The notes beneath the pieces were generated by a model. The model made no database searches. It had not been told where the DNA came from and saw nothing but the letters and a program-made list of their open reading frames with translations. A program made the translations under genes and the position numbers. This document shows positions 31,882 to 36,991 of a stretch of DNA of 63,608 bases, one piece after another (positions within the stretch are counted from its first letter, which is position 1; each line of letters begins with the position of its first letter). This stretch comes from Verrucomicrobiia bacterium (GTDB lineage Bacteria; Verrucomicrobiota; Verrucomicrobiia; JABWAM01). Location of the stretch: NCBI GenBank assembly GCA_028687435.1, contig JAQUAF010000027.1, positions 1 to 63,608 on the forward strand, given 5' to 3'.

Positions 31882-31956
31882 TGGTATCCCCACCTGGATT
31901 CGCACCAGGATCCCCGGCTTCGGAGACCGGAACTCTTCTGTTTAAGCTATGGGGAC
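31882..31956 (-). tRNA. tRNA-Arg(CCG), non-canonical T-loop
   Basis: Acceptor GTCCCCA/TGGGGAT, anticodon arm CCGGT-CTCCGAA-GCCGG, T-arm CCTGG-TGCGAAT-CCAGG, encoded CCA. Confidence 0.85.
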
Positions 31957-31957
31957 A

Positions 31958-32033
31958 TGGTGGCCAACCGCGGAGTCGCACCGCGCCTTTCCGCTCTTCA
32001 GGCGGACGCAATCACTACGATTGCTTGTTGGCC
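31958..32033 (-). tRNA. tRNA-Phe(GAA), non-canonical T-loop
   Basis: Acceptor GGCCAAC/GTTGGCC paired, D-stem GCAA/TTGC, anticodon arm TCCGC-CTGAAGA-GCGGA, T-arm CGCGG-TGCGACT-CCGCG, encoded CCA. Spacer to tRNA-Arg(CCG) is 1 nt. Confidence 0.9.
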
Positions 32034-32037
32034 AAAA

Positions 32038-32114
32038 TGGTCTCCCCGCGACGATTCGCACGCCGATTCTCCCGGTTCGTAGCCGGGTGTGTTATCTATT
32101 TACACCACGGGAAG
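32038..32114 (-). tRNA. tRNA-Arg(ACG), non-canonical T-loop
   Basis: Acceptor CTTCCCG/CGGGGAG, D-stem GTGT/ACAC, anticodon arm CCCGG-CTACGAA-CCGGG, T-arm CGGCG-TGCGAAT-CGTCG, encoded CCA. A34 would need deamination to inosine. Confidence 0.85.
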
Positions 32115-32115
32115 G

Positions 32116-32212
32116 TGGTCCGCCCGGAAGGAGTTGCACCCTCATGACCCGCACATCTAGCGGGTGTTTTGCGAGATATAAGCTCGCGGTTTTGCTGTTA
32201 AACTACGGGCGG
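32116..32212 (-). tRNA. tRNA with TAT anticodon on a long-variable-arm body
   Basis: Acceptor CCGCCCG/CGGGCGG paired, D-arm GTTT-AACAGCA-AAAC, anticodon arm GCGAG-CTTATAT-CTCGC, T-loop TGCAACT, encoded CCA. The variable arm is long (ACCCGC...GCGGGT), normal for Ser/Leu/Tyr but not for an isoleucine (AUA) reader. Isotype uncertain. Confidence 0.75.
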
Positions 32213-32215
32213 AAA

Positions 32216-32251
32216 TGGCTTGTCTTGGGAAGACTTGCCTAAAAGATGAAT
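32216..32251 (-). pseudogene. tRNA 3'-end remnant
   Basis: A CCA end with GGCAAGTCTTCCC, resembling a T-arm and acceptor strand, but no anticodon or D-arm before the next gene. Confidence 0.4.
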
Positions 32252-32327
32252 TGGTGGAAGCGACGGGAGTTGCACCCGCCTCACGGTCCTTGCGAAAGAC
32301 CATCGCCACTACGGCACATGCGCCCCC
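32252..32327 (-). tRNA. tRNA-Ala(CGC), non-canonical T-loop
   Basis: Acceptor GGGGGCG/CGCTTCC with a G3-T70 wobble, anticodon arm GGTCT-TTCGCAA-GGACC, T-arm GCGGG-TGCAACT-CCCGT, encoded CCA. Confidence 0.8.
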
Positions 32328-32336
32328 AAACAAAAG

Positions 32337-32412
32337 TGGCGCGCCAGGCAGGGGTTTCACCTGCGACCTTCTCGTTAGGAACAAGTGGCTCTATAAACTG
32401 AGCTACTGGCGC
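32337..32412 (-). tRNA. tRNA-Arg(CCT), T-loop with G55 and A56
   Basis: Acceptor GCGCCAG/CTGGCGC paired, D-arm GCTC-AGTTTATA-GAGC, anticodon loop TTCCTAA, T-arm GCAGG-TGAAACC-CCTGC, encoded CCA. C56 is replaced by A and the D-loop lacks G19. Confidence 0.8.
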
Positions 32413-32416
32413 GAAA

Positions 32417-32491
32417 TGGCGCTTCCGGCGGGTTTTTCTCCTGCATCTTTCGGTTTAGAAGACCGATGCTCTTTAATTGAGCTACGGAAGC
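32417..32491 (-). tRNA. tRNA-Arg(TCT), T-loop AGAAAAA
   Basis: Acceptor GCTTCCG/CGGAAGC paired, D-arm GCTC-AATTAAA-GAGC, anticodon arm TCGGT-CTTCTAA-ACCGA, encoded CCA. Both C56 and G19 are replaced by A. One mismatch in the T-stem. Confidence 0.8.
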
Positions 32492-32495
32492 GAAA

Positions 32496-32615
32496 GGATT
32501 GAGCGGGTGGAGCCTTCTCTCCACTGATCGCCAGCTCGCGAGGCCCGGCTGGCATGGAACCAGCCATGACGATCACACTTGTAACGACAAGTTGGTGCGT
32601 ATACGCAACCGCTCA
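32496..32615 (-). other. 120-nt divergent tRNA-like unit
   Basis: Has a perfect acceptor (TGAGCGG/CCGCTCA) and the array spacing, ending ATCC not NCCA. The interior holds extra hairpins: ACTTG...CAAGT, GGCTGG-TTCCATG-CCAGCC (a possible CCA anticodon arm) and an outer GATCG...CGATC stem. The T-arm GTGGA...TCCAC has an 8-nt loop. It is not a standard cloverleaf; it could be a tRNA with an expanded variable region or with an insertion. Confidence 0.45.
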
Positions 32616-32617
32616 AA

Positions 32618-32710
32618 TGGTGGGCGGGGCTGGAGTTGCACCAGCGATGTTCAGCTCATGGCCCCCGTTTTACAGACGGGTCCAACACATCTGGCAGTTG
32701 GCTCCCACCC
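32618..32710 (-). tRNA. tRNA-Tyr(GTA), non-canonical T-loop
   Basis: Acceptor GGGTGGG/CCCGCCC, anticodon arm CCCGT-CTGTAAA-ACGGG, long variable arm as in bacterial Tyr, T-arm GCTGG-TGCAACT-CCAGC, encoded CCA. Confidence 0.9.
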
Positions 32711-32714
32711 AAAA

Positions 32715-32787
32715 TGGTTCCAGGGGATGGAATCGAACCATCGAAAACAAGCGTATGAGACTTGCGGAGGGCCATCCTCTCCCTGGG
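32715..32787 (-). tRNA. tRNA-Met(CAT), initiator-like, with canonical T-loop
   Basis: The only unit with a normal T-loop: GATGG-TTCGATT-CCATC. Acceptor CCCAGGG/CCCTGGA has a C1-A72 mismatch. Anticodon arm CAAGT-CTCATAC-GCTTG. The short D-loop contains ATGG. Encoded CCA. Confidence 0.75.
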
Positions 32788-32871
32788 GAAAACACTTCCG
32801 GCTTTCACGGCCTCTTCAATTTCATCCTGTGGATGGCGCCTCGTGTCGTAGGCGCAAGGATTCTTGCTAAC
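32788..32871 (-). other. 84-nt gap in the tRNA array
   Basis: Longest spacer in the array. It contains a GCGCCT...AGGCGC hairpin but no cloverleaf; it may be a decayed tRNA. Confidence 0.35.
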
Positions 32872-32946
32872 TGGCACCCAGCGTGGGACTCGCACCCACC
32901 CACAAGGTTTTGGAGACCTCGTCGCCGCTATGGAACATGGCCGGGT
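32872..32946 (-). tRNA. tRNA-Trp(CCA), first gene of the array
   Basis: Acceptor ACCCGGC/GCTGGGT, anticodon arm GAGGT-CTCCAAA-ACCTT, T-arm GTGGG-TGCGAGT-CCCAC, encoded CCA. It is the promoter-proximal unit if the array is one transcript. Confidence 0.85.
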
Positions 32947-33203
32947 TAATAAACGACAAAGAACAAACACCGTTGCGAGTGTCTCCGTGTGGGGCACGGG
33001 TTTCTCGCAGCCGCAGGTCTTTAAGCGCGGACGTTTCAGTGTTTAAAGGCACACCTCCCGGAAAGCCATTGGCGGGATGGTCGCAGACATAAAACACCGG
33101 CAGGTGTCGCAAGCACATAACTTGACACCTCCTGTGAACAGGACTAAGTTGCCGTTGGTTGCGGATTGGCGGACTTAGTCCGTTCGATCTGTGTTCCATC
33201 CCG
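32947..33203. ncRNA. structured region upstream of the tRNA array (candidate leader or antisense RNA)
   Basis: Rich in nested inverted repeats: AGGTGTC...GACACCT, GGACTAAGT...ACTTAGTCC and GCGAG...CTCGC. On the minus strand AGGAGGTG lies 8 nt before an ATG (33118), but that frame has no stop until after tRNA-Trp, so a leader peptide is doubtful. On the plus strand a terminator follows. A 17-nt motif (TTGTTCTTTGTCGTTTA) near the tRNA end recurs at about 21305. I do not recognise a known RNA family. Confidence 0.4.
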
Positions 33204-33240
33204 GCCCCGCATCAGTTAGCGCTGATGCGGGGCTTTTTTT
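33204..33240 (+). terminator. strong intrinsic terminator
   Basis: 12-bp perfect stem GCCCCGCATCAG/CTGATGCGGGGC with a 6-nt loop, followed by seven T. It points away from the tRNA array, implying a plus-strand transcript from the 33.0-33.2 kb region. Confidence 0.85.
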
Positions 33241-33285
33241 ATTGCGGATATGCGATAATTGAGCCTCCTTTCCTGGTTTTATTTG

Positions 33286-33327
33286 AAAAACAAAAAACCC
33301 CGCTTTCCTCGGGGGAGAGCAGGGTTT
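33286..33327 (-). terminator. intrinsic terminator of the short-ORF unit
   Basis: On the minus strand AAACCC.GCT ... AGC.GGGTTT followed by TTTTTTGTTTTTC. Lies about 25 nt past the stop of the 39-residue frame. Confidence 0.75.
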
Positions 33328-33350
33328 GAGAAATCAAAATGTAAGTTCTC

Positions 33351-33470
33351 CTACCTGCCCATCCCTCCCGTGTAAATCTGGCCAACCAAAAACATGCCAC
33401 ACGGGCGCGACACGACTTTTGCCGCATGCCGTTCGGTCTTGGTCAGCCATATGTTGGATGAGAGGTTCAT
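33351..33470 (-). CDS. 39-residue small protein with its own promoter and terminator
   Basis: Reads MNLSSNIWLTKTERHAAKVV, then SRPCGMFLVGQIYTGGMGR, with the stop just before an intrinsic terminator. A near-consensus promoter (33503-33531) lies upstream and a GGAG is 13 nt before the ATG. No family is recognised. It could equally be a roughly 200-nt small RNA; the tight promoter-ORF-terminator layout is what supports it. Confidence 0.45.
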   Translation of the reverse strand: MNLSSNIWLTKTERHAAKVVSRPCGMFLVGQIYTGGMGR

Positions 33471-33502
33471 TGAATGTTAAAAACTCCGATTAATTGTGCG
33501 TC

Positions 33503-33531
33503 TATATATCATCAGTCGGCTGAATTGTCAA
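33503..33531 (-). promoter_or_regulatory. near-consensus sigma-70-type promoter
   Basis: TTGACA, 17-nt spacer, TATATA on the minus strand; transcription would start at about 33496. Confidence 0.7.
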
Positions 33532-33615
33532 ATGATTTAGTGAATTTTTTAAAAGCAATAACTTATACTTGTTGCGGCTGCAAATAATGCCACCCTCTTC
33601 CGTGGGCCGCTGTCC

Positions 33616-34437
33616 TCAAAACCCAAAAGTGATATTCGTCGTCTGGCCGGGCTGAATGGTGATTTCCTTTCGCAGCCTGCAGATACCCACGACATTCACC
33701 GCGTTATCGGCCTCGCACACCAAAAGATATTTTCCCGGCGCCAAACTCATTGAAAAGTGTCCCGAATCATCCGACCGCGTGCTTCCAACCAGCTCATCCT
33801 TTGGCCCCATCATCGGTTTCCCGCCAATCTGTTTGCCCACCACGGCGATAACCTGGCGATAGGCAAAAATCGTGTATCCCGGTTTTTGGGCCACCCACAC
33901 TCCCGCGGTGGCGTTGAAAATATTGGTGCCGGCATAAGCGCCCGTGATTTGGTTTCCGATATACCGCCGGTAACATGAACCTTCAACTTTTCCCTCTTTT
34001 TTCGCCTCGGCATCGGTGGCCGCCTGCCGGTCCTGCTCCCGTTGTCTGGCATCCATTTCGATTTTGCGTTTTTCCAGCAAAACCTTCATTTCGCTTTCAG
34101 TGTAAACCCGCTCGAAGTTTGCCTTCTCGGCATACAATGTCGTTTTGGCGCCCTTGATCTCCCATTCAAAAAAAACCCACTGATCCTTCATGGATTTCAC
34201 CGTCACCACCGAATTGACCGGGACAACATTGACGGTTCGATATTCCTGGAAAATCGGTTTGACCCCCAATATTTTTGCCTGGCATCCCGGCTGCAGTCCC
34301 TCGATTTTTTCCAAGGGATCCTGCGTCCATCCCGCCCCGCCCGACAAAATCAGGATGGCTGCAAACCATGCGCCTCCGCCAAAAAATACCCGCGCCAGGG
34401 ACTTCAAAAAACCGGGCGCTAAGAACGGCCTTTTCAT
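33616..34437 (-). CDS. secreted hypothetical protein with carboxypeptidase-regulatory-like domain
   Basis: About 273 residues from ATG 34437, which gives a signal peptide (FFGGGAWFAAILILSGGAGW). A coiled, charged middle (LLEKRKIEMDARQREQDRQ) leads to a C-terminal domain (GSTRSDDSGHFSMSLAPGKYLLVCE) typical of small Ig-like carboxypeptidase-regulatory folds. An upstream ATG at 34518 exists but would put 27 charged residues before the signal. Exported; function unknown. Confidence 0.6.
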   Translation of the reverse strand: MKRPFLAPGFLKSLARVFFGGGAWFAAILILSGGAGWTQDPLEKIEGLQPGCQAKILGVKPIFQEYRTVNVVPVNSVVTVKSMKDQWVFFEWEIKGAKTTLYAEKANFERVYTESEMKVLLEKRKIEMDARQREQDRQAATDAEAKKEGKVEGSCYRRYIGNQITGAYAGTNIFNATAGVWVAQKPGYTIFAYRQVIAVVGKQIGGKPMMGPKDELVGSTRSDDSGHFSMSLAPGKYLLVCEADNAVNVVGICRLRKEITIQPGQTTNITFGF

Positions 34438-34576
34438 TTCAACCGATTCTTGCGCCTCCACCGCCTTTTTCAAGTTCAAACATGCCTCCCGTCCCTCGCG
34501 CTTCAATTCACCCATCATCCCTCGGAGGCATTCTTTGTTTCACCGATGACCGGAAAAAAATGGGTGAATCCGCCAG

Positions 34577-34996
34577 CTATTCCCCGATGATTTTTACCAG
34601 CACACGTTTTTTGCGGTGGCCGTCGAATTCGCCATAAAAAATCTGCTCCCACGGCCCCATGTCGAGCTTGCCGTTGGTAATGGCCACCACCACTTCACGC
34701 CCCATGATCTGCCGCTTCATATGCGCATCGGCATTGTCCTCACCTGTGCGATTGTGACGATACCCCTCCACCGGTTCGTGTGGGGCGAGTTTTTCCAGCC
34801 ACTGGTCATAATCCTGAATCAATCCATCCTCGGCATCGTTGATATAAACGCTGGCCGTGATATGCATGGCATTGACCAGACAAAGCCCCTCTTTCACCCC
34901 GCTTTTTCGGACAAGATCCTCAATTTTATCCGTAATGTTCAAATAGTCGCGCCGATGAGGGGTCTGGAACCACAGATGCTCCGTTAAGTGCTTCAT
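34577..34996 (-). CDS. YjbQ family protein (UPF0047)
   Basis: A 139-residue protein with [70 protein letters not shown] in order, the complete family pattern with its conserved His and Glu. Some members show thiamine-phosphate-synthase-like activity in vitro; the physiological role is unclear. Start at ATG 34996. Confidence 0.9.
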   Translation of the reverse strand: MKHLTEHLWFQTPHRRDYLNITDKIEDLVRKSGVKEGLCLVNAMHITASVYINDAEDGLIQDYDQWLEKLAPHEPVEGYRHNRTGEDNADAHMKRQIMGREVVVAITNGKLDMGPWEQIFYGEFDGHRKKRVLVKIIGE

Positions 34997-35115
34997 GGCC
35001 AAATAGATACGCGAAACCCCCCGTTTTACACAAGACTTTCTTGACAAAAGCCCATATTGACGTTTTGCAGATTTCGCCGTAGTATTTCGGGGATACCAAC
35101 CTTTAGGATTAATAT

Positions 35116-35202
35116 ATGGGTTCCCTTAAGAAACGCCGCAAAGCAAAAATCAACAAACATAAACGCCGGAAACGTCGTCGGGAAGACCGACACAAGAAAT
35201 AA
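35116..35202 (+). CDS. 28-residue basic COX24/AURKAIP1-like ribosome-associated protein
   Basis: A short gene: [19 protein letters not shown] followed by RRREDRHKK, with a TTTAGGA ribosome site. The pattern [23 protein letters not shown] matches the tiny bacterial AURKAIP1/COX24 proteins known from Bacteroidetes and PVC bacteria, thought to be small-ribosomal-subunit associated. It is 13 bp before the TPR lipoprotein gene. Confidence 0.8.
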   Translation: MGSLKKRRKAKINKHKRRKRRREDRHKK

Positions 35203-35214
35203 CCGTTTAAAACG

Positions 35215-36957
35215 GTGAAAATCTCGGTTCCAAGTTTTACCAAATGGATTGCCATTCTGGTCGCCGTTGGGGTGTCGGGTTGCACCTCCACCCAAATGGC
35301 GACTTCCGGTAAATCCCCTGTTGTATTTCATGCCGACACGGATGCGGTGGGCTCAGTGTCCCCCCTTCCGTCCAAACAACAGCAATTCGCCGAGGCCCTG
35401 GCCCACTACAGTGCGGGACTCATCCATATCACCCAACGCGATGACGACAAGGCCCTGAACGAATGGGAACAAGTCATTCAACTCGATCCTTCCCGCAACG
35501 ACTTGAGGGAACGGGTTGCGCAGGAATACTTCCGCAGGAATGACCTGAAAAAAGCCACGGAAATCCTCGAAGCCGGGGCGGCGCAGGATCCTGATTCAGC
35601 CTCGGCATGGGCGCTGTTGGCCATTGCCTACCGATCAACCAAAAACACGGACAAGGCGGTGGCAGCCGCTGAAAAGGCCGTGTCCTTGGAATCGAGCTGT
35701 CTGCCAGCCTACCATGTTCTGACCGAGATCGCTGTCGATCAACAAAAACTGGACAAAGCCAGACGGTATTTGGATCGCGCCACTGCCCAAAAGAACGATT
35801 CGGTTCTTTACTGGATCCATGTGGCGGATCTCTACATCACCATCAGCGCCCGCGAACCCAAACTGGACATCAAAAAAACCGATATTCTCAAACTTTACGA
35901 AAAAGCCCTGAACCTGAGTCCGGACAACATCGAAGCCCTTGAACGTGCGGCAAACTACTCCGTCATGGTCCAGGAAATGGGCAAGGCCACGGAGTATTAT
36001 AAAAAAATTCTGGAGCTTCAGCCTCAAATCACAACTGTTCGCGAAAAACTGGCGCTATGCCATGTGGCCGATGGAAAAAAGGAGGAAGCCATTCAAGTGT
36101 TGGAGGAAATCGTGCGGCGGGAGCCGCTCCGTTACCAGATTTTCACCCTGATCGGACAACTCTACGAGGACTTGAAGGATAATGGCAAGGCGCAGGTCAA
36201 CTATCAGCTATCCCTCAGCGCCAATCCCAATCAACTGCCCCCCTATCTTCGTCTGGCCCTGATCGAACTGCAAAATAAAAATCCGCAGAATGCCATCAAA
36301 CATCTTGAAAACGCCAACCAGCGGTTTCCCAACAATTTTCAGATCACCTATTTTTACGGATTGGTGTACAGCGAAACAAAGGACTACCCGCGCGCCGTGG
36401 AATATCTTGACCGGGCGTTGAAAATCGCCCAGAACACCAAGCAGGATCTGATGGACAGCGCCTTTTTCTTTTACTACGGCGCGGCGTTGGAACGGACCAA
36501 CCAGTTCGACAAGGCGGTGGTCCAGTTTGAAAAATCCCTCGCGCTGAACCCCGAAAACGCGGACACCTGCAACTACCTGGGCTTCATGTATGCGGATCGG
36601 AACATCAAGCTGAACGAAGCCATGCGTCTGGTGGAAAAAGCCCTCTCCCGGGAACCTGAAAACGGCGCCTTTCTCGACAGCATGGGCTGGGTTTATTACC
36701 GCCAGGGACAGTTGGACAAGGCTCTGCTCTTCCTCCAAAGAGCCGCCAAGCTCATTCATGCGGACGCCGTCATCTTTGACCATCTTGGCGACGTCTATTT
36801 GAAAATGGGCAACACCAACGAAGCCTTTACCAGTTATCAAAAAGCCATGGAACTCGATCCAAAAAACAAGGACGTCAAAGGCAAGCTCGACAGCATCCGG
36901 CTGCCCTCCACGCCTCCCTCGAGCCAATCGACCCAAGGCCAGCCGTCCAAGCCCTAA
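35215..36957 (+). CDS. TPR-repeat lipoprotein
   Basis: A 580-residue protein starting at GTG, with a lipoprotein signal (WIAILVAVGVSGC) and at least ten tetratricopeptide repeats, e.g. ALNEWEQVIQLDPSRNDLRE, DSASAWALLAIAYRSTKNTDKA, AVVQFEKSLALNPENADTCNYLG, AFTSYQKAMELDPKNKDVKG. Such proteins scaffold envelope or secretion complexes. The C-terminus is proline/serine rich. Confidence 0.85.
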   Translation: MKISVPSFTKWIAILVAVGVSGCTSTQMATSGKSPVVFHADTDAVGSVSPLPSKQQQFAEALAHYSAGLIHITQRDDDKALNEWEQVIQLDPSRNDLRERVAQEYFRRNDLKKATEILEAGAAQDPDSASAWALLAIAYRSTKNTDKAVAAAEKAVSLESSCLPAYHVLTEIAVDQQKLDKARRYLDRATAQKNDSVLYWIHVADLYITISAREPKLDIKKTDILKLYEKALNLSPDNIEALERAANYSVMVQEMGKATEYYKKILELQPQITTVREKLALCHVADGKKEEAIQVLEEIVRREPLRYQIFTLIGQLYEDLKDNGKAQVNYQLSLSANPNQLPPYLRLALIELQNKNPQNAIKHLENANQRFPNNFQITYFYGLVYSETKDYPRAVEYLDRALKIAQNTKQDLMDSAFFFYYGAALERTNQFDKAVVQFEKSLALNPENADTCNYLGFMYADRNIKLNEAMRLVEKALSREPENGAFLDSMGWVYYRQGQLDKALLFLQRAAKLIHADAVIFDHLGDVYLKMGNTNEAFTSYQKAMELDPKNKDVKGKLDSIRLPSTPPSSQSTQGQPSKP

Positions 36958-36962
36958 ATATT

Positions 36963-36986
36963 GGAGGGCGGGGCTCCCGCACCGCC
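36963..36986. repeat. single arm of the GC-rich hairpin repeat
   Basis: GGAGGGCGGGGCTCCCGCAC, identical to one arm of the inverted repeat at 61431-61500; it lies between the TPR gene and the end of ileS. Confidence 0.75.
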
Positions 36987-36991
36987 GCTTT

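Noticed and set aside
32116..32212. Selenocysteine tRNA
   Set aside because: Long variable arm is present but acceptor is 7 bp and the anticodon is TAT, not TCA.
29371..32946. CRISPR array
   Set aside because: Repeat units are not identical and each folds as a tRNA with a different anticodon; no cas genes are present.
29371..32946. Simple pseudogene decay of a phage-derived tRNA cluster
   Set aside because: Stems, CCA ends, identity elements and paired loop changes are retained; decay would not replace the same base in 34 of 35 genes.
29351..33092. Many overlapping open frames on both strands over the tRNA array
   Set aside because: They are by-products of GC-rich tRNA genes without stops; frames change at every unit and coincide with cloverleaf sequence.
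32867..33118. Leader peptide starting at 33118 with a strong AGGAGG
   Set aside because: The frame has no stop before tRNA-Trp and runs through it, so translation is unlikely; kept only as part of the structured region.
32947..33240. tmRNA, RNase P RNA, SRP RNA or 6S RNA
   Set aside because: None of the diagnostic conserved stretches of these RNAs could be found on either strand.
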